Origin: Paraburkholderia dilworthii
GTDB lineage: Bacteria > Pseudomonadota > Gammaproteobacteria > Burkholderiales > Burkholderiaceae
Direction: 5' to 3'
Assembly: GCF_000472525.1 (NCBI RefSeq)
Contig: NZ_AWZT01000037.1
Coordinates: 1 to 64,000, forward strand
Length of the DNA stretch: 64,000 nucleotides
Position 1 is the stretch's first letter. Every line of letters begins with the position of its first letter. A program made the translations under genes and the position numbers. A model generated the notes under the pieces. That model had not been told where the DNA came from. It ran no database searches and saw only the letters and a program-made list of their open reading frames with translations. Below are positions 27,914 through 36,055 of the stretch, piece after piece.

Positions 27914-28501
27914 ATGTCAGTCGAACGCATTCAACAACACTTCCGCGATAGCGCGGCAGTCAAACTCGAAGCTTTGGAAACCTTGTCGATGCCGATTGCC
28001 GCAGCAATCGACACGATGTTTGCCGCGCTTGCCAACGGCAACCGGATTCTTGCTTGCGGTAACGGCGGCTCGGCTGCGGATGCGCAGCATTTCGCTGCCG
28101 AACTGATCGGCCGCTTCGAACGCGAGCGGCCTGGCTTGCCGGCCGTAGCGCTGAGTACCGACACGTCGGTGCTTACCGCCCTCGCCAACGACTATTCGTT
28201 CGAGCAGATCTATTCCAAACAGGTGTGGGCATTGGGTCAGCCAGGCGACGTGCTGCTCGCGATCAGTACGTCGGGTAATTCCGCGAATGTGGTTGTTGCG
28301 ATCGAGGCTGCGCATGAGCGCGAAATGATCGTCGTCGCGCTGAGCGGAAAGGGCGGCGGACGCATGCAGGAAGTGTTGAGCGATACCGACATCCACGTGT
28401 GCGTGCCGTCGGATCGCACCGCGCGTATTCAGGAAGTGCATTTGCTGACCATCCATTGTCTATGCGACGGCATCGATGCCATGTTGCTGGGCGAAGACTG
28501 A
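27914..28501 (+). CDS. diaA: SIS-domain protein, DiaA-type (phosphoheptose isomerase-like)
   Basis: A 195-residue SIS-fold protein with ILACGNGGSAADAQHFAAEL, LSTDTSVLTALANDYSFEQI and ISTSGNSANVV, shared by GmhA (sedoheptulose-7-phosphate isomerase) and DiaA (DnaA-binding replication initiation factor). The position directly between yraN and a BON-domain lipoprotein matches E. coli yraN-diaA-dolP, so DiaA is preferred. The catalytic-looking residues could also support isomerase activity, so GmhA cannot be excluded. The start is an ATG at 27914. Confidence 0.85.
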   Translation: MSVERIQQHFRDSAAVKLEALETLSMPIAAAIDTMFAALANGNRILACGNGGSAADAQHFAAELIGRFERERPGLPAVALSTDTSVLTALANDYSFEQIYSKQVWALGQPGDVLLAISTSGNSANVVVAIEAAHEREMIVVALSGKGGGRMQEVLSDTDIHVCVPSDRTARIQEVHLLTIHCLCDGIDAMLLGED

Positions 28502-28526
28502 GACCGATTCGAAGGAGAGCTAGTTG

Positions 28527-29318
28527 ATGAGCGTATTCCGCGTCAAGAAGACACTGGTGAGAACCGTGCTGGTGGTTGGGTTTGCGGCGGGGTTATCCGC
28601 GACGTTGCAGGGTTGCTTTCTCGCCGTTGCGGGCGCGGCGGGCGGCGGCGCGTTGATGGCGACCGACCGGCGTACGCTCGGCGCGCAGACGGAAGACCGC
28701 GAGATTCAGGTGAAGGCGCTCGCGCAGATCAGCCAGAATCTGCCGGACTCGGCGCACGTCAACGTGACGGTGTTCAACCGCCGTGTACTGCTGACGGGCG
28801 AAGTGGCCGGGGACGCGTCGAAGCAGCGCGCGGAGACGATCGTGCGCGGCCTGAACAACGTGAATACGATCGTGAACGAACTGGCGATCATGCCGGCGAG
28901 CTCGTTTTCGTCGCGCACGAATGACACGTATCTCGAGACACGCGTGAAGACTGCGCTGATCGCCGAGAAGGATATTTCGGCGAACGATTTCAAGGTCGTC
29001 GCCGAGCGCGGTTCTGTGTATCTGATGGGCCTCGTCACGATGGACGAAGGCAATCGCGGCGCGGACGTTGCGAGTCGGGTGCCCGGTGTGACCCAGGTTG
29101 TGAAGGTGTTTCAGTACATTCAGCCGCAGGAAGCCGCGGCAGCGGCCGCTGCTGCGGCTACTGCACCGGCTGCAGCGTCGCAGCCCGATGCGGGCGCGGC
29201 GACGGTGGGCGCGATTCCGGATTCGTCGGTGAGCGCGCGGCCGCTTGAACAGCAGTCGCCGGCGCCTGTGACGAATTCGAACGCGGTGCATCCTGGCAAT
29301 CCGAAGGCGCCGCAATGA
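28527..29318 (+). CDS. BON-domain outer-membrane lipoprotein (DolP/YraP-like)
   Basis: A 263-residue lipoprotein. The signal ends in a lipobox-like ATLQGC near residue 30, then TDRRTLGAQTEDREIQVKAL opens the first BON domain and RTNDTYLETRVKTALIAEKD the second, each ending in a V-x-G-V-type turn. The tail after residue 200 is a low-complexity Ala/Pro/Gln region not present in E. coli DolP. It supports outer-membrane integrity by family. The ATG at 28527 follows AAGGAGAG. It overlaps the cytochrome gene by four bases. Confidence 0.9.
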   Translation: MSVFRVKKTLVRTVLVVGFAAGLSATLQGCFLAVAGAAGGGALMATDRRTLGAQTEDREIQVKALAQISQNLPDSAHVNVTVFNRRVLLTGEVAGDASKQRAETIVRGLNNVNTIVNELAIMPASSFSSRTNDTYLETRVKTALIAEKDISANDFKVVAERGSVYLMGLVTMDEGNRGADVASRVPGVTQVVKVFQYIQPQEAAAAAAAAATAPAAASQPDAGAATVGAIPDSSVSARPLEQQSPAPVTNSNAVHPGNPKAPQ

Positions 29319-29665
29319 AAGATGCGGTTGCCGGTGGTGTTATCGCTTTGATACTTGCTGCGTCGACGGGGTTGGTTGGATCGGCGGCACATGCAGCCGA
29401 TGCGCCACGCGGTCAGAGAATTGCCAGCGCGAACGCTTGCATGGGATGTCATGCGGTGGATCGCAAGCTGGTCGGTCCGTCGTTCCAGCAGATCGCCGCC
29501 AGATATAAGGGCGACGTACAAGCGCCCGCGAAGTTGGTGCGCAAGGTGAAGGACGGCGGCTCTGGCGTGTGGGGCATGATTCCGATGCCCGCCCATCAAT
29601 CGATGAGCGATGCCGATATTCATGCGGTGGTCGATTGGGTGCTTGCTGGGGCGCCGCCGAAGTGA
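29315..29665 (+). CDS. Class I c-type cytochrome
   Basis: A 116-residue periplasmic electron carrier. The signal peptide (hydrophobic VIALILAASTGLVGSAAHA) precedes a single haem site CMGCH near residue 42. The distal methionine is in MIPMPAHQSMSD near residue 90, and the C-terminal helix VVDWVLAGA is standard for cytochrome c551/c552. Its start overlaps the lipoprotein stop (ATGA), so it is coupled to the BON-lipoprotein gene. Confidence 0.93.
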   Translation: MKDAVAGGVIALILAASTGLVGSAAHAADAPRGQRIASANACMGCHAVDRKLVGPSFQQIAARYKGDVQAPAKLVRKVKDGGSGVWGMIPMPAHQSMSDADIHAVVDWVLAGAPPK

Positions 29666-29729
29666 TGTTTTGCCGCGCTTTGCGGCGTGGCAAAACGGAA
29701 AATGCTTGTGCTAGAATTGTCCGCACGTT

Positions 29730-29805
<76 letters not shown>

Positions 29806-29831
29806 AATTCAAGTCTGAATAAGTATAGTGT

Positions 29832-29873
29832 AGGCCGGAAACCCCTTATCCCATAAGGCTTCCGGCCTTTTTT
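29832..29873 (+). terminator. Hairpin terminator between tRNA and first integrase
   Basis: AGGCCGGAA (29832-29840) and TTCCGGCCT (29860-29868) form a perfect stem followed by a run of T. It would end the tRNA transcript or read-through into the island. Confidence 0.85.
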
Positions 29874-29971
29874 ACGTCCAACGTCGTCCAGCGACATCCA
29901 GTGGCATTCTGGCGAAAGCCGGGGCAGCATATGGGGCATAGGCCTCTGCCCCCGGCCAAGGATGCCCCCAA

Positions 29972-31156
29972 ATGGCCCTTACCGACGTCGCCATCCGGAA
30001 CGCCAGACCCACTGGCAAAACCCAGCGCATGTGGGATGGCGGCGGCCTGTATCTCGAGCTTACTCCGAGCGGGTCGAAGCTCTGGCGGCTGAAGTACCGC
30101 TTCGACGGCAAGGAGAAGCGGCTGTCGTTCGGGCGGTACCCGGACGTCAGCCTGAAGGATGCGCGGTCCAGGCGCGACGAGGCGCGCAAACTCCTGGCCG
30201 ACGACACCGACCCGAGCGAACACCGGAAGGCAGCCAGGGCGGCCAGGCTGGCGAATGCCGCCAACAACTTCGAAGCGGTCGCGCGCGAGTGGTTTGGGCG
30301 CATGATGGCCGACAAGGCCAGGTCTCACAAGGACAAGGTCATTGCGCGACTCGAGAACGACCTCTTTCCCTGGCTCGGCAGGCGGCCCGTGGCTGACATC
30401 ACGGCCCCCGAGATACTTGCATGCCTGCGACGAATTGAGCAGCGCGGTGCCCGTGACACGGCGCATCGCGCGCTGCAGAACTGCTCCGCAGTTTTCCGGT
30501 ACGCGGTGATTACCGGCAAGGCCCACAGTAATCCCGCTGACCATCTCAGAGGCGCCCTGCCGCCGGCGAGGCCCGGCCACTTTGCGGCCGTCACCGAACC
30601 CGAGAAAATCGGCTCGCTGTTACGCAGGATGGATGCAGTGAATGCGACCTTTCCCGTCCAGTGTGCACTCAGGCTGGCGCCCTATCTGTTTTGTCGGCCA
30701 ATCGAGTTACGGACGATGCGCTGGGACGAAGTCCATCTCGACGAAGCAGAATGGCGCTACATCGTCGGCAAGACCCAGACGCCCCATCTTGTCCCGCTCG
30801 CGACGCAGGCCGTCGCCATCCTGCGTGAACTGCAACCCATGACAGGCCGATGGGACTATGTCTTTCCGGGCAGGCACGACAAGAAGCAGCCCATGTCGAG
30901 CAACACGGTGAATGTGGCGTTGAAGCGCGCCGGCATCAGCACGCGTGACGAGCAGACGGGGCACGGGTTCAGGGCGACCGCACGGACCATCCTGCACGAG
31001 CGGCTCGGCATCCGGCCAGAAATCATCGAACACCAGCTCGCGCACAGTGTCCCGGACCCGCTGGGCACGGCATACAACCGGACCAAGTTTTTGGATGCGC
31101 GGAGAAAAATGATGCAGGAATGGGCGGACTATTTGGACAAACTGCGCGAAAACTAG
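29972..31156 (+). CDS. int: P4-type tyrosine integrase (copy 1)
   Basis: A 394-residue site-specific recombinase. The N-terminal DUF4102 arm-binding domain (LTDVAIRNARPTGKTQRMWD, GGLYLELTPSGSKLWRLKYR) is followed by a SAM-like core-binding domain. The catalytic domain has its first arginine in CRPIELRTMRWDEV, HGFRATART (H-x-x-R), HQLAHSV and the tyrosine in GTAYNRTKFL. The ATG at 29972 gives the standard MALTDVAI start. It catalyses island integration and excision at the adjacent tRNA-Ala. A near-paralogue follows in tandem. Confidence 0.95.
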   Translation: MALTDVAIRNARPTGKTQRMWDGGGLYLELTPSGSKLWRLKYRFDGKEKRLSFGRYPDVSLKDARSRRDEARKLLADDTDPSEHRKAARAARLANAANNFEAVAREWFGRMMADKARSHKDKVIARLENDLFPWLGRRPVADITAPEILACLRRIEQRGARDTAHRALQNCSAVFRYAVITGKAHSNPADHLRGALPPARPGHFAAVTEPEKIGSLLRRMDAVNATFPVQCALRLAPYLFCRPIELRTMRWDEVHLDEAEWRYIVGKTQTPHLVPLATQAVAILRELQPMTGRWDYVFPGRHDKKQPMSSNTVNVALKRAGISTRDEQTGHGFRATARTILHERLGIRPEIIEHQLAHSVPDPLGTAYNRTKFLDARRKMMQEWADYLDKLREN

Positions 31157-31240
31157 AACGCGCACGCAATTAATGCTCAAAAAAGCGCTTGACGACGGGA
31201 TTAAGTGCGCGCGATACTTCGTCCGTCGTCGATGCACGAC

Positions 31241-31269
31241 AGCTGCTGGCAAGCCCTGCTCCAGCAGCT
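31241..31269 (+). terminator. Hairpin after integrase 1, repeated after integrase 2
   Basis: AGCTGCTGG (31241-31249) pairs with CCAGCAGCT (31261-31269). A homologous hairpin with changed but still pairing bases lies after integrase 2 (32730-32756), so the structure is conserved by compensation. There is no strong T-run, so termination is only likely. Confidence 0.6.
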
Positions 31270-31356
31270 CTGAGGAAACTATTGAGGCAGTATTTCCACG
31301 CTCAATGTGTGGATTGAGGACATATCTCCAGGTAGGGGCGTTTTGGAGATGGTCAC

Positions 31357-32703
31357 ATGCAAAATCTGCATGACATTGTTATTAGCCAGCCCGATGTGGC
31401 GGCGCTTATTCCTATTCAGCACCAGGTTGCGATTGAGCGTCGGGCTCACAGTCCGCTCACGGACGTCGCAATCAAAAACGCGAAGCCGCGTGACAGGAGC
31501 TATCGCCTGCATGATACCGGCGGCCTGTATCTCGAAGTGTTTCCGAATGGCTCGAAGCTCTGGCGCTGGAAGTATCGCTTCCTGGGAAGGGAGAAACGGC
31601 TGGCTCTGGGGGCGTATGGAGCGTCGGAGTCGAGCGTCGGACTGAGGGCCGCACGAGATGCACGAGATGGGGCCCGCCTGATGCTGAAGCGGGGCGATGA
31701 CCCCAGCGCCAACAGAAAGCGGCTCAAGGTCGAGGAGCAAATCGAGACCGCCAGCACGTTCGAAGCGGTTGCGAACGACTGGTTGGAGCGGATGATGTCC
31801 GACAGGGCCGAGTCCCACCGCGTAAAAGTCAAGGCGCGACTGGAAAACGACCTCCTTCCATGGCTGGGCAAGAAGGCGGTAACGGACATCACGGCGCCGG
31901 ACATCCTGGAATGCCTGCGGCGAATTGAAGCCCGAGGTGCGCGTGATACGGCCCATCGGGCGCTGCAGAATTGCTCCGCTGTTTTCAGCTATGCGGTGGC
32001 GTCAGGCAAGGCGAAGGAGAATCCCGCTGTCCACCTGAAAGGAGCGTTGTCGCCCGCAAAACCGGGCCACTTCGCCGCCATCACGGACCCAGAAGGCGTG
32101 GGTCCACTGCTGCGCAGGATGGATGCGGTCAGCGCCACCTTCCCGGTTAAATGCGCGCTGAAGCTTGCTCCCTATCTGTTCTGCCGGCCGGGGGAGCTGC
32201 GGACGATGCGGTGGGACGAGGTACATCTGGACGCAGCCGAGTGGCGTTATGTGGCGAGCAAAAACGGTCCGCTTCATATTGTCCCGCTTCCGGCGCAGGC
32301 AGTCGCCATCCTTCGCGAGTTGCAACCTTTGACTGGGCGAAGGGAGTTCGTTTTTCCTGGGCGAGACGGCAGGACGCAGTCGATGTCGAACGGAACCGTG
32401 AACAATGCATTGCGGCGTGCCGGAATCAGTACCCGGGAGGAGCATACCGGACATGGATTTCGCGCCATGGCCCGCACCATCCTGCATGAAGGGCTGCGTT
32501 TCGCACCCGAGGTGATTGAGCACCAGCTGGCTCACCGTGTTCCCGATGTACTGGGGGGCGCCTATAACCGGACAAGGTTTCTGGACGACCGGAAAAAGAT
32601 GATGCAGCAATGGGCTGACTATCTGGACCGCCTGCGCGACGGTGTCGAGCCGGACGTGGCCGCTGAACCCCGGCGGCTTATCGGACCACGCGAGGGCAGG
32701 TAG
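31357..32703 (+). CDS. int: P4-type tyrosine integrase (copy 2) with AlpA-like N-terminal leader
   Basis: A 448-residue integrase clearly paralogous to copy 1 across the DUF4102, core-binding and catalytic domains (CRPGELRTMRWDEV, HGFRAMARTI, HQLAHRVP, GGAYNRTRFL). Residues 1-20 are not integrase sequence: MQNLHDIVISQPDVAALIPI resembles the start of the AlpA protein encoded 140 bases downstream (MQTQHDLLLRLPEVLARIPV). The upstream leader DNA also matches that of alpA. The integrase domain proper begins at LTDVAIKNAKP near residue 32. It may therefore be expressed from an alpA-type promoter. Both copies appear intact. Confidence 0.93.
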   Translation: MQNLHDIVISQPDVAALIPIQHQVAIERRAHSPLTDVAIKNAKPRDRSYRLHDTGGLYLEVFPNGSKLWRWKYRFLGREKRLALGAYGASESSVGLRAARDARDGARLMLKRGDDPSANRKRLKVEEQIETASTFEAVANDWLERMMSDRAESHRVKVKARLENDLLPWLGKKAVTDITAPDILECLRRIEARGARDTAHRALQNCSAVFSYAVASGKAKENPAVHLKGALSPAKPGHFAAITDPEGVGPLLRRMDAVSATFPVKCALKLAPYLFCRPGELRTMRWDEVHLDAAEWRYVASKNGPLHIVPLPAQAVAILRELQPLTGRREFVFPGRDGRTQSMSNGTVNNALRRAGISTREEHTGHGFRAMARTILHEGLRFAPEVIEHQLAHRVPDVLGGAYNRTRFLDDRKKMMQQWADYLDRLRDGVEPDVAAEPRRLIGPREGR

Positions 32704-32729
32704 TACGTCGCCCGTTCGCCTTGAATGAC

Positions 32730-32756
32730 AGCTGCCGGCAAGCCCGTCCGGCAGCT
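32730..32756 (+). terminator. Hairpin after integrase 2
   Basis: AGCTGCCGG (32730-32738) pairs with CCGGCAGCT (32748-32756). It is homologous to the hairpin at 31241-31269. An A-rich stretch follows, not a T-run, so it may be a processing or weak termination structure. Confidence 0.6.
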
Positions 32757-32840
32757 TAGATAAAAAATTGAACCAGTAACGCCACGACCGATTCGTCGAT
32801 TAAAGGACATATCTCAAGGGCGTTTTTTGGAGATTGATAC

Positions 32841-33044
32841 ATGCAAACTCAGCATGACTTACTATTGCGCTTGCCTGAAGTGCTGGCGCGCATTCCGGTT
32901 TCCCGTGCAACCTGGTACGCAGGGGTGAAGAGCGGCCGCTTTCCGCAGCCGGTGTCACTAGGCCCCCGGTGCGTTGCCTGGAAGGCCAGCGATATTCAGC
33001 GAATCGTCATTGAAGGCGCGCAGGGCGCTTACTCAGCGGAATAG
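32841..33044 (+). CDS. alpA: AlpA-family excisionase/transcription regulator
   Basis: A 67-residue MerR-like winged-helix protein with LLRLPEVLARIPVSRATWYA (HTH), GVKSGRFPQPVSLGPRCVAW and the closing WKASDIQRIV. These are the standard AlpA elements. AlpA proteins activate integrase genes and act as excisionases in P4-like elements. The ATG at 32841 follows TTGGAGATT. Its leader and first 20 codons are duplicated ahead of integrase 2. Confidence 0.93.
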   Translation: MQTQHDLLLRLPEVLARIPVSRATWYAGVKSGRFPQPVSLGPRCVAWKASDIQRIVIEGAQGAYSAE

Positions 33045-33730
33045 TCAATTTTCGTAGCGTCGAATCAAAATCGGTTCGGCTGCCAGGCGCTGATTCCGTT
33101 GTCGAACATCGCGCCTGCGCGAGAAAAAGCACGCGAGCTGTTAATTATCACGAATGGCGTATTGATGATAAGCAGGCGACGGACCATCTGAGGTTTACTT
33201 GAACCGACTATGGAGAAGCAAGCGGGTGACGTTTCTGAGTGGACGGTTCGACACCACCGTTGAGCGCATGCGACGTCGGAAGCGGAGGGCGCGGCGCGAG
33301 ACCTCAAGCGCCAGACCGCCCTCCCTGGCTGCCCATCGCCTCACGAGAGGGGTGCGTCAGTTCCGTCGAGCTCTATATACCGTTGTGAGTGCGCAAGCCT
33401 TCAATGACGGTGGCGCGCCGAGCTCATCTGTAAAGTATTATGGCAACCAGGGCCGGCGGTTGCCGGCTCCTCTCCATCAGCACGTCGTTGAAACAACGGC
33501 TCGCCGGTTTCGTTCGCGACCAACGTCCGGGACGCCTCACGCAAGTGACGCCCAGAAATCATTCATCGTCGCACGTCGCGTGAGGCAATCCGGGCCCGGT
33601 GGGTTGTTCACCGGCCCCCGGGCATGCGGGCGCGGCTATCCATGCTACAGAGTCTATACATACTAAGCGCGCCGACCGAGAACCAATAAATCACTGGCGC
33701 TCGGTCTCTTTTTGAGAGACGGTGACCTTC
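33045..33730. other. Non-coding stretch between alpA and the iterons
   Basis: Nearly 700 bases with no convincing gene. A 155-codon frame at 33199-33666 is Arg-rich and looks spurious. A small perfect hairpin GCCGGC-GGTT-GCCGGC lies near 33450. It could belong to the replication or transfer origin, but that is not shown. Confidence 0.45.
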
Positions 33731-33818
33731 GCGCGATGTGGGGTACAAGTAGGCGCGATGTCGGGTACATGCGTGCGCGATGCAGGGTACAAGTCAATGC
33801 GATGTGGAGTACAAGTCG
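33731..33818 (+). repeat. Four 22-bp direct repeats (iteron-like, putative replication origin)
   Basis: Four head-to-tail copies start at 33731, 33753, 33775 and 33797 with an exact 22-base period and core GCGATGTGGGGTACAAGT (small variations between copies). A degenerate partial copy GCGCGAT at 33825 leads into an AT-rich run (33831-33850). Period, copy number and location about 300 bases ahead of a TrfA-family initiator are those of iteron origins such as RK2 oriV, whose repeats also recur about every 22 bases. Confidence 0.85.
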
Positions 33819-33924
33819 ACCCACGCGCGATAACAAAAAATTTATCGTCCTTCCTTTAGCCGGTGTTTTCGCGCAATCGCGCACGAAAGGCCGCTTTCTG
33901 CGAATTCATGTTGTTCATCTGGAC

Positions 33925-33955
33925 GTATACAGACTGTCTCAATCAGTTTGTACAC
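33925..33955 (+). promoter_or_regulatory. Inverted repeat upstream of trfA, possible autoregulatory operator
   Basis: GTATACAGACTG (33925-33936) and CAGTTTGTACAC (33944-33955) are inverted copies matching at 10 of 12 positions with a 7-base centre. Each arm contains GTACAA/GTATACA resembling the iteron core GTACAAGT. Iteron initiators commonly repress their own gene through inverted half-iterons, so this is a reasonable operator; the role is inferred. Confidence 0.5.
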
Positions 33956-34130
33956 ACCATGGCAAGACGACAATCATCACGTCGCGACCCCACCAGAATT
34001 CCCCGCGCCGCGCCGTTCTCCCGTCACCCTCACCAGAATCTGTTCGCTGGCAGCGCCAACCCGGTCCTTTCGAGCTCCCATGATGCCGTGTGCTGTAACG
34101 GGCTGTTTTCTTTGACCAGGCGGCAGCACT

Positions 34131-35234
34131 ATGGCTGAGCGGATAGCACCGAACATAAGTCGGAACAGGGCCGCCGAGCTGCGTGCGCTGGCCGCGCGTG
34201 CAACCGAGGCAGCCATTGACGCCGCGCCTGACCACCAATCGGCTGTACGGGATGCTGCAGAATGCATCAACCGGATTGCTGGCGGCTTGGAGCGCAAGGC
34301 CGAGGAAGCGTCAGCCGAGCCGGCCATTGCTGTCTTGCCCCCGAACGCAACCGTCGAGGAGGTTCGACGGGCGCGCTGTAGGCAGGCCGCACGTCGAGGC
34401 GCAGATGTGTATCTGCCCAACTGGTCGGACATGGCACAGGCGCTTCCGGATGCATTCCTGCGGACTGCGTTGTTTGGCTCAGGCCGAAATATTCAGTCCG
34501 AAAACGACAAGGTGCTTTCGGGCGACCAAACTCTCCTGGTTGCTGGAAAAGAGGTTGCCTCGTTCCAGAACCTGACCTTGACCTTTAGCGGCTACGAGCT
34601 TTGCCAGTTTGACAGGCAGGTCTACGCCACCTGCCTGGACTACTACCGGGAGAGGCCGCTTTGCCCAGACGAGTGTCCTCGGCATGTCCGCACCTCGTTC
34701 TATGAGTTCGCGTGTCGTATGGGCAACGCATACAGTGTGAAGGCGCACAAGGCTATCCGGGCGAGCCTGCTGCGACTGAGTTTTGCCCAGATGCGTCTTC
34801 GGTGTCAGCGTATGAATATCGAGATACCGAAGTTGTTGTCAGTGACATTCGAAGACGGTGAGGCCGGTGGGGACTTTAAAGGCAGTGATATGCTCCTGCT
34901 CAGGGTGACCGTTTCAGTGGCAGAGTTATTCGGGCCCGGTGCGTGGACGGCCGTCGCCAGGGAGGTCGTACGCTACGACGGGTTGACAGGCTGGTTGGCA
35001 AGCTTCTACGCAAGTCACTCCGCTGCAAAATGGGTGTGGGTTAATCAGCTTTACGCACTCTCCGGCTACGAGTCACACACGCGCAACTTCAAGGCTAGCC
35101 TGATTCGTGCATTGGAAAAACTGAAAGATGGGGAAACACCCCTGTGTAGCAGAGTGTCCGCGTACCATTTCAGCAAGGACGGTACAAGGATTTACGTTAT
35201 TCGTAGCGAATGGCGGGCGGACGTCCCGAAGTGA
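34131..35234 (+). CDS. trfA: TrfA-family plasmid replication initiator
   Basis: A 367-residue replication protein. From about residue 105 the TrfA domain is nearly continuous: VYLPNWSDMAQALPDAFLRT, LSGDQTLLVAGKEV, RTSFYEFACRMGNAYSVKAH, KAIRASLLRLSFAQMRLR, FKGSDMLLLRVTVSVAELFG and GYESHTRNFKASLIRALEKL. TrfA binds iterons as a monomer through winged helices and loads the helicase. The N-terminal 100 residues are Ala/Arg-rich. The gene lies downstream of iteron-like repeats, making a complete minimal replicon inside an integrative island. Confidence 0.92.
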   Translation: MAERIAPNISRNRAAELRALAARATEAAIDAAPDHQSAVRDAAECINRIAGGLERKAEEASAEPAIAVLPPNATVEEVRRARCRQAARRGADVYLPNWSDMAQALPDAFLRTALFGSGRNIQSENDKVLSGDQTLLVAGKEVASFQNLTLTFSGYELCQFDRQVYATCLDYYRERPLCPDECPRHVRTSFYEFACRMGNAYSVKAHKAIRASLLRLSFAQMRLRCQRMNIEIPKLLSVTFEDGEAGGDFKGSDMLLLRVTVSVAELFGPGAWTAVAREVVRYDGLTGWLASFYASHSAAKWVWVNQLYALSGYESHTRNFKASLIRALEKLKDGETPLCSRVSAYHFSKDGTRIYVIRSEWRADVPK

Positions 35235-35778
35235 ATAATTGTGAAGTCCTGCGGAGAGCTTCATCAGGGAGCCGTAAATTCGGGCGTGCCTGTTTTTTTT
35301 TAAGAGCCGGCCTTGCGAAGTTAGTTCGCTTAATCTGGAGAAGTCGGCGACGGCGGACTGAGTGAAGTGGTTAATCTGCTGCGTACGAGGCCGTAGTAGA
35401 GCACAATCCACCAAGTTTGCTGTCGGCGGATGTCCTTCTACGGCATCGAGACCGAGCCCAGGAGCGGTCGGTTCGAGCAACCCGCCTCATCGAGGGAGAT
35501 TTTGAGGCCAGGTCCGAGAAGAACGATGGTATGTTCGTCGACTAATGCCCTGAAAAAGTCGCCAGGCGGATTCAGGGTCTGCATGTTCCGGCCTTTCGGT
35601 GAGTTTGCCGATTTTCGAACACCCTACCTAAATACTTCCGATTCTGGCGAATACGTGGCCCTTGTGTGAGCATTCAAAGAACATAAGCGAATTCGTTGAC
35701 GTAAATGGTCAGCAATCGCCCGAGCGGCTGCCACTTTCACCAAGAACACCCGTGGGCTATCAACGCCCTGTGCTCGAA
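35235..35778. other. Intergenic stretch between trfA and the RHH regulator
   Basis: About 545 bases with no supported gene; small frames here lack coding character. A T9-run near 35290 could help end trfA transcription but no good stem precedes it. Confidence 0.45.
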
Positions 35779-35807
35779 TTTACTTGTGCTCCGATGTTCG
35801 ATATAGT
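35779..35807 (+). promoter_or_regulatory. Candidate promoter of the RHH-helicase operon
   Basis: TTTACT (35779-35784) and TATAGT (35802-35807) are separated by 17 bases and lie about 40 bases before the ATG of the RHH gene. It is a plausible sigma-70 promoter judged by eye. Confidence 0.5.
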
Positions 35808-35845
35808 CTGCACCCTGTAAAGACATCGTACCGAAGAGGCGCCAC

Positions 35846-36055
35846 ATGAGCGAGCGCAAGACTACGGCAATCAACTTGCGCATGTCGCATGACGTCAAGG
35901 AGCTCCTTCGGCTGGCCGCGGCGCAGCAGCACCGCACCCTGTCGAACATGCTTGAGTTTCTTATTCTGCAGCACTGTGAACAACAAGGGCTGCGCTTGAC
36001 CGCATCTGAGTCAAACCCGGCCGCAGTCGCGAACGGAAAGCAGGGGGCACAGTGA
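35846..36055 (+). CDS. Small ribbon-helix-helix protein
   Basis: A 69-residue protein. KTTAINLRMSHDVKELLRLA then AAQQHRTLSNMLEFLILQHC has the beta-strand and two-helix pattern of an RHH DNA-binding domain; the remainder is a short polar tail. Its stop overlaps the GTG start of the helicase gene (GTGA), so it is the first gene of that operon and probably its repressor. It could instead be an antitoxin, but no small toxin gene follows. Confidence 0.8.
   Translation: MSERKTTAINLRMSHDVKELLRLAAAQQHRTLSNMLEFLILQHCEQQGLRLTASESNPAAVANGKQGAQ

Noticed and set aside
33462..33480. Possible second attachment site: CTCCTCTCCA matches the tRNA 3' end
   Set aside because: Only ten bases match, the adjoining CCA differs (TCA), and such a match is not unlikely by chance in a window this size.
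33199..33666. 155-codon plus-strand frame after alpA
   Set aside because: Very Arg-rich composition, no ribosome site and no recognisable motif; it looks like chance openness in GC-rich non-coding DNA.
33959..34138. Short frame before trfA (MARRQSSRRDPTR...)
   Set aside because: Composition is poor, it overlaps the trfA start region, and the inverted repeat upstream is better explained as a trfA operator.
35430..35669. 79-codon plus-strand frame between trfA and the RHH gene
   Set aside because: No start signal and no protein-like pattern; the alternative frames are equally broken.
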